Shown: positions 1 through 5,013, counted from the first letter of the stretch. The stretch: 7,598 nt of DNA from an uncultured Bacilli bacterium (GCA_934085635.1 CAKOHL010000055.1:1-7598); one strand, 5' to 3'. Notes: generated by a model from the sequence alone, not told the origin. A program made the numbers and translations.

Positions 1-1
1 A

Positions 2-217
2 GTAAACTTAAAACAAAAAATAAATGACATAGATAAATCTTTTTATACAAATAGTATGAGTTTTAGTAAAGAAGACTTTGAAGGATTTGAAGAACTAGAA
101 AAAAGTGTTAAAAAAAATAATACACTTACAACAATAGGTATTATTATGTTATGCATAGTTGTACTTGGTACATTAGTTGTAATAGCAAACTACGTATTTA
201 ATCTAGGACTATTCTAA
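2..217 (+). CDS. 3' end of a small tail-anchored membrane protein (5' partial)
   Basis: This frame is open from the window edge to a TAA at 215-217 and gives 71 residues, so the true start probably lies outside the window. The visible part has a polar, acidic stretch (KEDFEGFEELEKS) followed by one hydrophobic helix of about 23 residues (TIGIIMLCIVVLGTLVVIANYVF) that ends only four residues before the C terminus. The basic KK just before the helix suggests the bulk of the protein is cytoplasmic with a C-terminal membrane anchor. I do not recognise the family. An alternative is a 53-residue protein starting at the ATG at 56, which has a TATACA box just upstream but no ribosome binding site. 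The upstream codons read like protein, so I favour a partial gene. Its stop codon lies in the loop of the following terminator. Confidence 0.6.
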   Translation, partial: VNLKQKINDIDKSFYTNSMSFSKEDFEGFEELEKSVKKNNTLTTIGIIMLCIVVLGTLVVIANYVFNLGLF

Positions 218-229
218 TAGTCTTTTTTT
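207..229 (+). terminator. Rho-independent terminator overlapping the stop of the first gene
   Basis: GACTA (207-211) pairs with TAGTC (218-222), leaving a six-base loop that holds the TAA stop, and seven T follow. Two further A-T pairs could close the loop. The hairpin is short, but the T run makes it a plausible terminator. Confidence 0.75.
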
Positions 230-241
230 ATTACTTTTACA

Positions 242-247
242 TATTAT
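242..247 (+). promoter_or_regulatory. Candidate -10 box of yunB, possible leaderless start
   Basis: TATTAT lies only five bases before the yunB ATG at 253. A start site the usual seven bases downstream of the box falls on or next to the ATG, which would make the transcript leaderless. No Shine-Dalgarno sequence is present between box and ATG and no good -35 is visible. If yunB is read by a sporulation sigma factor, the real promoter elements could differ. Confidence 0.4.
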
Positions 248-252
248 TTACT

Positions 253-972
253 ATGAAAAAACGTATAAGATTCAAATATTACTTTAATATTTCAAAAAGA
301 GATAAATTTTTAATAATTCTTTTATTTGTCTTAATATGTACATTTCTAATATTTAAATACATAAACAATGGGATAAAAAATGTACTTTCAGTATATGCTG
401 AAAATGAAGTTACTAGAGTATCTACTATGATAATAAATAATGCTATAGATAATATGAAACAAGAAGACTATAAAAACTATGTAGACACTGTAAAAAACAA
501 AGATGATGAAATAATAAGTGTAGACTTCAACACCAAAGAAATTAACAGAAATCTAGTACTTTTAAATAATGAAATATATGAAAAATTGTTACTACTTGAA
601 AACGGAAAATATGCTTTCTTTGATAGTGAATACGTAGAACAAAATGACCTAAACTATAAAGTGCCACTAGGATTAATCACAGGTAATGCTGTTCTTTCTA
701 ACCTAGGACCAAGAATACCTTTTAAAGCTAAAATATTGGGTAATGTTGTCTCAAACATAAGAACTGATGTAACCCCATATGGAATAAATAATTCTTTACT
801 AAAGGTTTACATTGACGTTACAGTAAGTGAACACTTTGTAATGCCATTTATAAGTAATGACATAAAAGTAAGTTCAAGTGTACTTCTTGTAGTAAAAATC
901 ATAAATGGAAGAGTACCAAATGTATATGGTGGTGGATACTCAGTAACAAGTCCATTAAATTCTAGCAATTAA
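253..972 (+). CDS. yunB: Sporulation protein YunB
   Basis: YunB is a membrane-anchored protein made during sporulation in Bacillus, where it is needed for normal spore formation; its biochemical activity is not established. The 239 residues fit the family length. A basic N terminus is followed by one membrane helix at about 19-36. The conserved block runs from about 137 to 226, with VPLGLITGNAVLSNLGPRIP at 137-156, a TPYGINNSLLKVYIDV segment, and MPF/VSSSVLLVVKIINGRVPNVY near the end. This is the typical YunB pattern: PLG then GPRIP, then GINQ-like, then a C-terminal beta-rich stretch. The ATG at 253 is the only start that keeps the membrane helix, although no ribosome binding site precedes it. 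The gene follows a terminator and stands just before a yutD-like gene; the two also lie near each other in B. subtilis. Identification is by remembered family pattern. Confidence 0.9.
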   Translation: MKKRIRFKYYFNISKRDKFLIILLFVLICTFLIFKYINNGIKNVLSVYAENEVTRVSTMIINNAIDNMKQEDYKNYVDTVKNKDDEIISVDFNTKEINRNLVLLNNEIYEKLLLLENGKYAFFDSEYVEQNDLNYKVPLGLITGNAVLSNLGPRIPFKAKILGNVVSNIRTDVTPYGINNSLLKVYIDVTVSEHFVMPFISNDIKVSSSVLLVVKIINGRVPNVYGGGYSVTSPLNSSN

Positions 973-985
973 CTAAAAAATGTTT

Positions 986-991
986 TATAAT
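986..991 (+). promoter_or_regulatory. -10 box of the yutD-like gene
   Basis: A perfect TATAAT lies 17 bases before the ATG at 1009. The predicted start site is near 998, exactly where the ribosome binding sequence AGGTGAT (998-1004) begins, so the leader would be about 11 bases. No convincing -35 is seen. Confidence 0.5.
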
Positions 992-1008
992 ATAAATAGG
1001 TGATACAA

Positions 1009-1278
1009 ATGAAATTATTAGATCAAGATTATAAATTAATAAAAGATAATGGAGAATGCTTTGACTTAGAAATAGTCAAAGAAAAAATAACTGATTATTT
1101 TAAAGACTATGACTATATAGTTGGAGATATTGCATATAGTAAACTTAGATTAAAAGGCTTTACTAAAAAAGATAATAAAATGAATAATGAGATAAATGAC
1201 TTTGACAGATTAGATAAATATATTTTAGAAAACTGTGCCTATGGTTGTAAATATTTCATTTTAGAAAAAATTAATTAA
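1009..1278 (+). CDS. yutD: YutD-like protein (DUF1027)
   Basis: This is a small cytoplasmic protein of the YutD/DUF1027 family, whose function is not established. The 89 residues contain both hallmark blocks: YDYIVGDIAYSKLRLKGF at about 34-51, and near the C terminus a block of the form LDKYILENCAYGC followed by KYFILEK, which matches the family's pattern of two cysteines in C-x-x-G-C followed by an aromatic residue and LEK. I chose the ATG at 1009 because AGGTGAT at 998-1004 lies four bases before it. A GTG at 1000 would add three residues but sits inside that binding site. The gene lies 36 bases after yunB with its own -10 box and ends in a terminator. Proximity to yunB and a yutH-like gene supports the call, since all three are neighbours in B. 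subtilis. Confidence 0.82.
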   Translation: MKLLDQDYKLIKDNGECFDLEIVKEKITDYFKDYDYIVGDIAYSKLRLKGFTKKDNKMNNEINDFDRLDKYILENCAYGCKYFILEKIN

Positions 1279-1303
1279 AAAGGTTTGATTTAAACCTTTT
1301 TTT
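1277..1303 (+). terminator. Rho-independent terminator after the yutD-like gene
   Basis: AAAAAGGTTT (1277-1286) pairs with AAACCTTTTT (1292-1301) around the loop GATTT, and the right arm runs into a T tract. It begins inside the TAA stop (1276-1278). The A run before the stem lets it act in both directions. Its loop also holds the -35 of the next promoter. Confidence 0.88.
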
Positions 1304-1313
1304 GTGGTATTAT
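1285..1313 (+). promoter_or_regulatory. Promoter of the DUF1292-like / coiled-coil operon
   Basis: TTGATT (1285-1290) is separated by 17 bases from TATTAT (1308-1313), which carries the extended -10 TG at 1305-1306. The predicted start site near 1320 gives a leader of about 16 bases containing AGGAG (1323-1327). The -35 lies in the loop and arm of the preceding terminator. Confidence 0.7.
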
Positions 1314-1335
1314 TTTAATAGTAGGAGAGTGAAAT

Positions 1336-1593
1336 ATGAAAAAGATAACAATACAAAATATGAATGGTACTATGGAAGAAGTAGAACTTGTTAATTCATT
1401 TGATGTTAAAGATATTAATAAAAGTTTTGTAATTCTCTCAAAAGGCGAATCTTTAAAAGAGGGAATGAGTAAAGTATATATTTCAGAAGTAGTGGAAGAA
1501 GTACCAGGTGTATATAAATTAGTTGGAATTACAGATGAAAGTGTATGGGACAAAGTTAAACAAGCTATGAAAAGCATTGTCCAAGGAGGTTAA
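1336..1593 (+). CDS. Small DUF1292-like (YrzB-type) protein
   Basis: The 85 residues form a short, soluble, acidic protein with no membrane segment and no cysteine. The layout resembles DUF1292 proteins such as YrzB: N-terminal beta strands reading a 'component of protein' pattern (ITIQNMNGTMEEVELVNSF), a central FVILSK strand, a second pair of strands (SKVYISEVVEEVPGVYKLVGI at about 45-65), and a C-terminal amphipathic helix with a conserved-looking tryptophan (W71, DKVKQAMKSIV). The function of that family is unknown. The match is by overall pattern rather than a diagnostic motif, so it is moderate. The ATG at 1336 follows TAGGAGAG at 1322-1329. The next gene starts two bases after the stop and its ribosome binding site, AAGGAGGT (1583-1590), lies inside the last codons here, so the two are co-transcribed and probably translationally coupled. 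Confidence 0.72.
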   Translation: MKKITIQNMNGTMEEVELVNSFDVKDINKSFVILSKGESLKEGMSKVYISEVVEEVPGVYKLVGITDESVWDKVKQAMKSIVQGG

Positions 1594-1595
1594 TT

Positions 1596-2399
1596 ATGGA
1601 TTTAAATAACGCAAAATTAGAAGGATATAGAGTAATAGGAATAAAAGATACTGATAAAGAAAAACTTAGAAGTCATATGGCTGAGAGTTCATTTGAAGTT
1701 GAAGTTGAACCTGAAAAGGAAGTAGTTACTCCTGTAGTAGAAACTGCTAAGGCTGAAGAAGCTCCAGCAGTTATTCCTGCTAGTGAACCAGCTGTAGATG
1801 TAGAACCAGAAGTTAATACATTAGAAGCACCTGCTACTCAAAGTGCAGTAGTAGATGTTGCGCCTTCAGTAGATGCACAAGTATCAGAACCAGCACCAAG
1901 TGAAGATGTAAATATATTTGATAGAATCGCTGAAAGTACTCCAGTAGCTGAGCCTGCAGTGGAAACTCCAGTAGTTGAACAACCAGTAGAAACTCCTGCT
2001 CCAGTTGCACCTGAAGCACCAAGTGTACCTGAAGAAGTAAGCCCAATTGAAGTGGCTAGTACACCTGAACCACAAACAGAAGCAGACACATTATCTACTC
2101 CACAACAATTTTATGAAAATATGAATAATCCAGTAGTGCCAGAAACTCCAGAAGTTCCAAGTGCTCCAGAAAAAGTAGATACTAAATTAGATAGCGTTGA
2201 ACCAAACAAACCATTAGAACAAAGTTCAACTGCATCAGATGCACTAGAAGCTTTAAAAGCATTAATAGATGAAAATACAGTACTAAAAGCACAAATAAGT
2301 GAATTAACTGAAAAATTAAAAGTTGCTGAAGCTAGAACACAAGCAGCAGAAATGGCACTAAATGGTGCTATACAATCAGAAACAAGAACCTTAAATTAA
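1596..2399 (+). CDS. Acidic Pro/Glu/Val-rich protein with C-terminal coiled coil, unknown function
   Basis: I do not recognise this 267-residue protein. It has three parts. Residues 1-30 (starting MDLNNAKLEGYRVIGIKDTD) could form a small folded or docking segment. Residues 31-210 are a disordered, acidic linker dominated by P, E, V, A, T and S with repeated short units such as ETPVV, PETPEVP and APEAPSVPE. Residues 213-260 form a helix with a regular heptad series (L223, L230, I234, L237, L241, A244), a likely coiled coil. There is no cysteine, no tryptophan, no signal peptide and no membrane helix, so it is cytoplasmic. Two less repetitive islands interrupt the linker: EDVNIFDRIAEST (103-115) and TPQQFYENMNNP (168-179). 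It is the second gene of the operon and has the strongest Shine-Dalgarno in the window. Bases here are visibly richer in GC than in neighbouring genes because of Pro and Ala codons. A scaffold or tether is inference only. Confidence 0.85.
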   Translation: MDLNNAKLEGYRVIGIKDTDKEKLRSHMAESSFEVEVEPEKEVVTPVVETAKAEEAPAVIPASEPAVDVEPEVNTLEAPATQSAVVDVAPSVDAQVSEPAPSEDVNIFDRIAESTPVAEPAVETPVVEQPVETPAPVAPEAPSVPEEVSPIEVASTPEPQTEADTLSTPQQFYENMNNPVVPETPEVPSAPEKVDTKLDSVEPNKPLEQSSTASDALEALKALIDENTVLKAQISELTEKLKVAEARTQAAEMALNGAIQSETRTLN

Positions 2400-2415
2400 T
2401 TTTAAGGTTTTTTTT
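2387..2415 (+). terminator. Rho-independent terminator of the coiled-coil operon
   Basis: AACCTTAAA (2387-2395) pairs with TTTAAGGTT (2401-2409) around a five-base loop; a run of eight T (2408-2415) overlaps the end of the right arm. The stop codon TAA (2397-2399) lies in the loop. Confidence 0.88.
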
Positions 2416-2429
2416 ATACCTGATTTTCA

Positions 2430-2435
2430 TATAAT
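2430..2435 (+). promoter_or_regulatory. -10 box of the yutH-like gene
   Basis: A perfect TATAAT lies 15 bases before the ATG at 2451. The predicted start near 2442 gives a leader of about nine bases with AGTGAT (2441-2446) as a partial Shine-Dalgarno. No -35 is convincing; that position falls in the T run of the preceding terminator. Confidence 0.5.
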
Positions 2436-2450
2436 TTACTAGTGATAAGA

Positions 2451-3353
2451 ATGAAAGAAACAATAAATTTCTATTATAAAGTATATCCTGATAAAATATA
2501 TAAAATTAATAACGGTTGTTATTTTATTTTTAACACGTATAAATATTACTTTATAGAATATACAGGACCAGAACAAAACATAGACTTCTTAGTCAAAATA
2601 ACTAATGACTTATATAACAGGAATATATTAGTAGACACATTTATAAAAAACAAAGATAATAATTACTTTGTAACACTAAATAAAACCACATACGTTCTTC
2701 TTAGAGTAAACTCAGTCGAAAATGACATATATGATCTAAATGATATAGTTTACTTTAATAATCTACTAATAAGTAATTCAAATATTAGCATAAATAGCGA
2801 CTGGGCAACACTTTGGAAAAATAAAGTAGATATATTTGAAGAAGAGGTAAGTGAACTTAACAATGATTACCCTTTAGTCTTAGAGTCATTTGATTACTAT
2901 GTTGGCTTAACTGAAAATGCAATAAGCTATTTTATGGATGCTCTTGAATTAAATGAAAAACCAAAAATAACATTATGTCACAAAAGGCTACTTAAAACAG
3001 TTTACAGTGGCTTTATTAATAACCCATTAACATTTGCATTCGACTATGAAGTAAGAGATGTAGCTGAATACATAAAGGTTAAATTTTTCGAAGACAGTTT
3101 AAACTTTGATGAAATAAGCAACGTAATAAATAAATATAATAAAGTAAGCTTAATGATGCTCTTTAGTAGACTATTATATCCATCATATTACTTTGACACC
3201 GTAAAAAAGATATTTATTAATGAAATAGAAGAAAAAGAACTTCTTAAATATATAAATAGACTAAATGAGTATCAAGATTTACTAATTGATATATACAATT
3301 TAATAAACAAGAAAGTAAATATTCCAGTGATAGAATGGCTTAAAAATAATTAG
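2451..3353 (+). CDS. yutH: YutH-like spore coat protein (CotS family, degenerate kinase fold)
   Basis: In Bacillus, YutH belongs to the CotS family of spore-coat proteins, which share the aminoglycoside phosphotransferase/kinase fold. The 300 residues fit. The N-terminal lobe (about 1-90) is strand-rich and ends in YVLLRVNS (81-88), like a kinase hinge. The C-terminal lobe holds YYVGLTENAISYFMDAL (149-165), a family hallmark. LCHKRL at 175-180 stands where a kinase has HGDxxxxN, and FDYEVRDVAEYIK at 197-209 stands where the metal-binding D and following helix lie. The catalytic aspartate of the HGD motif is replaced by lysine (K178), so phosphotransfer is doubtful, as is usual in YutH. The ATG at 2451 is preferred over a GTG at 2442, which sits on the presumed ribosome binding site. 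The gene ends in TAG. Its position near yunB and yutD matches the B. subtilis region. Confidence 0.8.
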   Translation: MKETINFYYKVYPDKIYKINNGCYFIFNTYKYYFIEYTGPEQNIDFLVKITNDLYNRNILVDTFIKNKDNNYFVTLNKTTYVLLRVNSVENDIYDLNDIVYFNNLLISNSNISINSDWATLWKNKVDIFEEEVSELNNDYPLVLESFDYYVGLTENAISYFMDALELNEKPKITLCHKRLLKTVYSGFINNPLTFAFDYEVRDVAEYIKVKFFEDSLNFDEISNVINKYNKVSLMMLFSRLLYPSYYFDTVKKIFINEIEEKELLKYINRLNEYQDLLIDIYNLINKKVNIPVIEWLKNN

Positions 3354-3372
3354 TGATATTAAAAGAAATATG

Positions 3373-3381
3373 TGATATAAT
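3373..3381 (+). promoter_or_regulatory. Extended -10 promoter of the S1-domain gene
   Basis: TGATATAAT (3373-3381) is a full extended -10 element. The predicted start near 3388 leaves a leader of about ten bases carrying GTGAT (3388-3392), a partial Shine-Dalgarno, before the ATG at 3398. The -35 is poor, as is common with extended -10 promoters. Confidence 0.6.
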
Positions 3382-3397
3382 TAACTTGTGATGTATT

Positions 3398-3772
3398 ATG
3401 AATAGTATAAAAGTAGGTAACATCGTTAAAGGAGAAATAACAGGTGTTACACCATATGGAGTATTTGTAAGTTTAGAAGATGATTACTCAGGATTAGTTC
3501 ATATATCTGAAGTATCTAATAAATACGTTAAAAACCTAGAAAAATTATTTAACATAGGAGATATAATAAATGTAAAAATTTTAGAACTAGATGAAAGCAA
3601 AAATCACGCTAAGTTATCTATAAAGAAGATTGACTATAAAGTAGAGCAGTCACTTTCTATGATACCTGAGTCTGGTAAAGGATTTGGACTTCTTGAAGAA
3701 AATTTACCTAAATGGACAAATGAAAAGTATAGTGAGATAAAAAAAAATAAGAAAAATGTTAAAAATTGTTGA
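3398..3772 (+). CDS. S1-domain RNA-binding protein (YugI/CvfD-like)
   Basis: The protein has 124 residues. One S1 (OB-fold) RNA-binding domain fills about 4-78: VGNIVKGEITGV (first strand), YGVFVSL (20-26), the diagnostic GLVHISEVS (32-40), IGDIINVKILELD (53-65) and KLSIKKI (72-78). After a linker, GFGLLEENLPKW (95-106) resembles the GFxxLxxxLxxW segment of Bacillus YugI and its relative CvfD, small S1 proteins linked to ribosomes and post-transcriptional control. The lysine-rich tail (KKNKKNVKN) would add nonspecific RNA contact. YabR is the other single-S1 relative but lacks that tail segment. The gene has its own promoter. No terminator separates it from the tRNA array, and its TGA stop (3770-3772) lies inside the -35 of the tRNA promoter, so read-through into the tRNAs is likely. 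Confidence 0.88.
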   Translation: MNSIKVGNIVKGEITGVTPYGVFVSLEDDYSGLVHISEVSNKYVKNLEKLFNIGDIINVKILELDESKNHAKLSIKKIDYKVEQSLSMIPESGKGFGLLEENLPKWTNEKYSEIKKNKKNVKNC

Positions 3773-3797
3773 CACAAACTAAATTAAATGATATATT
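3769..3797 (+). promoter_or_regulatory. Main promoter of the tRNA array
   Basis: Perfect TTGACA (3769-3774), a 17-base spacer and TATATT (3792-3797). Transcription should start near 3804, about 16 bases before the first tRNA. It is one of the strongest sigma-A-type promoters in the window, as expected for stable RNA. Confidence 0.85.
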
Positions 3798-3819
3798 TAT
3801 TTATGTCAGCAAGTGATAT

Positions 3820-3896
3820 GGGCGACTAGCTCAGTTGGTTAGAGCATCTGCCTTACAAGCAGAGGGTCGGGAGTTCGAGTCTCTCGTCGCCCACCA
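3820..3896 (+). tRNA. tRNA-Val (anticodon TAC)
   Basis: Acceptor arms GGGCGAC and GTCGCCC pair perfectly. Anticodon stem TCTGC/GCAGA encloses the loop CTTACAA, anticodon TAC. The T loop carries TTCGAGT, the discriminator is A and CCA is encoded. First gene of the array. Confidence 0.97.
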
Positions 3897-3899
3897 TAT

Positions 3900-3975
<76 letters not shown>

Positions 3976-3981
3976 TTATTT

Positions 3982-4065
3982 GGGGAGATAGCGAAGTGGT
4001 CAAACGCGGCAGACTGTAAATCTGTTCTTTCGAGTTCCATGGTTCGAATCCATGTCTCCCCACCA
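3982..4065 (+). tRNA. tRNA-Tyr (anticodon GTA)
   Basis: Acceptor GGGGAGA/TCTCCCC; anticodon loop CTGTAAA gives GTA. The extra length (84 bases) comes from a long variable arm, as expected for a bacterial class II tRNA-Tyr. CCA encoded. Confidence 0.96.
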
Positions 4066-4074
4066 CTTAGATAT

Positions 4075-4150
4075 TGCCTCGTAGCCAAGTGGTAAGGCAC
4101 ACGACTTTGACTCGTGCATTTCGCTAGTTCGAATCTAGCCGAGGCAACCA
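4075..4150 (+). tRNA. tRNA-Gln (anticodon TTG)
   Basis: Acceptor TGCCTCG/CGAGGCA with a T1-A72 first pair, a usual feature of bacterial tRNA-Gln. Anticodon stem CACGA/TCGTG, loop CTTTGAC, anticodon TTG. CCA encoded. Confidence 0.96.
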
Positions 4151-4163
4151 TTTTATATAAAGT

Positions 4164-4239
4164 GACCCGCTAGCTCAGCCGGTAGAGCACTTGACTTTTA
4201 ATCAAGGGGTCTGGAGTTCGAATCTCCAGCGGGTCACCA
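4164..4239 (+). tRNA. tRNA-Lys (anticodon TTT)
   Basis: Acceptor GACCCGC/GCGGGTC, anticodon stem CTTGA/TCAAG, loop CTTTTAA, anticodon TTT. T loop TTCGAAT, discriminator A, CCA encoded. Confidence 0.97.
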
Positions 4240-4247
4240 TTTTTTTA

Positions 4248-4364
4248 ATAAAAATTATGAATTTGCCTCGGTGGCGAAATTGGTAGACGCAAGGGACTTA
4301 AAATCCCTCGGTTGTTAAAGACCGTGCCGGTTCAAGTCCGGCCCGGGGCACCAATAATTTTTAT
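4248..4364 (+). repeat. Perfect 11-base inverted repeat flanking tRNA-Leu
   Basis: ATAAAAATTAT (4248-4258) and its exact complement ATAATTTTTAT (4354-4364) bracket the tRNA-Leu gene. The right copy begins directly after the encoded CCA; the left copy ends six bases before the tRNA. In the precursor RNA the arms could pair and stack on the acceptor stem. Both arms contain only A and T, so chance is possible in this AT-rich DNA. Confidence 0.6.
4265..4353 (+). tRNA. tRNA-Leu (anticodon TAA)
   Basis: Acceptor GCCTCGG/CCGGGGC with one T-G pair; anticodon stem AGGGA/TCCCT, loop CTTAAAA, anticodon TAA. A long variable arm makes it class II, 89 bases. Discriminator A and CCA encoded. Confidence 0.96.
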
Positions 4365-4457
4365 GGAGGAATACCCAAGTCTGGTTGAAGGGACTGGTCT
4401 TGAAAACCAGGAGGTCGGGAAACTGGCGCAGGGGTTCGAATCCCTTTTCCTCCGCCA
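4365..4457 (+). tRNA. tRNA-Ser (anticodon TGA)
   Basis: Acceptor GGAGGAA/TTCCTCC, anticodon stem CTGGT/ACCAG, loop CTTGAAA, anticodon TGA. Long variable arm typical of tRNA-Ser, discriminator G, CCA encoded, 93 bases. Confidence 0.96.
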
Positions 4458-4471
4458 ATTTAAAATAATAT

Positions 4472-4548
<77 letters not shown>

Positions 4549-4551
4549 AAT

Positions 4552-4627
4552 GGTTCCGTGGTGTAGCGGTTATCACACTCGCCTGTCACGCGAGGGATCG
4601 CGGGTTCAATTCCCGTCGGAACCGCCA
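4552..4627 (+). tRNA. tRNA-Asp (anticodon GTC)
   Basis: Acceptor GGTTCCG/CGGAACC, anticodon stem CTCGC/GCGAG, loop CTGTCAC, anticodon GTC. Discriminator G as expected for Asp, CCA encoded. Three bases after tRNA-fMet. Confidence 0.97.
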
Positions 4628-4631
4628 TTGT

Positions 4632-4707
4632 GGCTTCATAGCTCAGTTGGCAGAGCACAAGACTGAAAATCTTGGTGTCGTTGGTTCGATTCCAACTGAA
4701 GCCACCA
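4632..4707 (+). tRNA. tRNA-Phe (anticodon GAA)
   Basis: Acceptor GGCTTCA/TGAAGCC, anticodon stem CAAGA/TCTTG, loop CTGAAAA, anticodon GAA. Discriminator A, CCA encoded. Last tRNA before an internal promoter. The order fMet-Asp-Phe is common in Bacillota. Confidence 0.97.
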
Positions 4708-4714
4708 TTTTTAT

Positions 4715-4742
4715 TTGACAACTGGGCTTTAATATATATTAT
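4715..4742 (+). promoter_or_regulatory. Internal promoter before tRNA-Arg
   Basis: Perfect TTGACA (4715-4720), 16-base spacer, TATTAT (4737-4742); an overlapping TATATT is two bases upstream. Start near 4749, about five bases before tRNA-Arg. It would boost Arg and Pro tRNAs independently of the upstream ten. Confidence 0.75.
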
Positions 4743-4753
4743 TAGGACTAATT

Positions 4754-4830
4754 GTCCTCATAGCTCAACTGGATAGAGCGTTTGACTACGGATCAAAAGG
4801 TTAGGGGTTCGACTCCTCTTGGGGACACCA
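4754..4830 (+). tRNA. tRNA-Arg (anticodon ACG)
   Basis: Acceptor GTCCTCA/TGGGGAC with one T-G pair, anticodon stem TTTGA/TCAAA, loop CTACGGA, anticodon ACG. The first anticodon base is expected to be changed to inosine by TadA to read CGN codons. CCA encoded. The upstream AGGAC (4744-4748) can pair with its 5' strand. Confidence 0.97.
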
Positions 4831-4836
4831 TTAAAT

Positions 4837-4913
4837 CGGGAAGTGGCTCAACTTGGTAGAGCACTCGGTTTGGGACCGAGTGGTTGCAGGTTCAAATCCT
4901 GTCTTCCCGACCA
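4837..4913 (+). tRNA. tRNA-Pro (anticodon TGG)
   Basis: Acceptor CGGGAAG/CTTCCCG, anticodon stem CTCGG/CCGAG, loop TTTGGGA, anticodon TGG, which can read all CCN codons. Discriminator A, CCA encoded. Last gene of the array. Confidence 0.97.
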
Positions 4914-4924
4914 TTTAGAATTAT

Positions 4925-4950
4925 AACTTCGCATATGCGAAGTTTTTTTT
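4925..4950 (+). terminator. Terminator of the tRNA array
   Basis: A perfect 20-base palindrome (4925-4944, arms AACTTCGC and GCGAAGTT around ATAT) followed by T up to 4950. It lies 12 bases after tRNA-Pro and is the strongest hairpin in the window. Confidence 0.93.
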
Positions 4951-4967
4951 AAAAAAATTTTAATTTC

Positions 4968-4996
4968 TTGAAAACAAACTAAAAATCCTATACAAT
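4968..4996 (+). promoter_or_regulatory. Promoter of the DUF2207-like gene
   Basis: TTGAAA (4968-4973), 17-base spacer, TACAAT (4991-4996). The start falls near 5003, on the first base of the ribosome binding sequence AAGAGGT, giving a leader of about 11 bases. Confidence 0.78.
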
Positions 4997-5013
4997 ATAA
5001 CCAAGAGGTAAAT

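Noticed and set aside
1290..1577. Open frame on the minus strand opposite the DUF1292-like gene
   Set aside because: It is antisense to a gene with its own promoter and ribosome binding site, and its low-complexity Ser/Thr/Leu translation matches no family.
1834..2089. Three open frames on the minus strand within the coiled-coil gene
   Set aside because: They arise from the repetitive Pro/Glu/Val codons of the plus-strand gene, have repetitive Leu/Gln or Ser/Thr/Gly translations and lack start signals.
1740..2200. Tandem DNA repeats in the coiled-coil gene
   Set aside because: Units such as GTAGAAACTCC recur but with changing spacing and sequence, so this is compositional repetitiveness of the protein, not a true tandem array.
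4925..4944. Palindrome as an operator or attachment site
   Set aside because: Its place 12 bases after the last tRNA and the following T run are those of a terminator; no integrase gene or repeated tRNA end is nearby.
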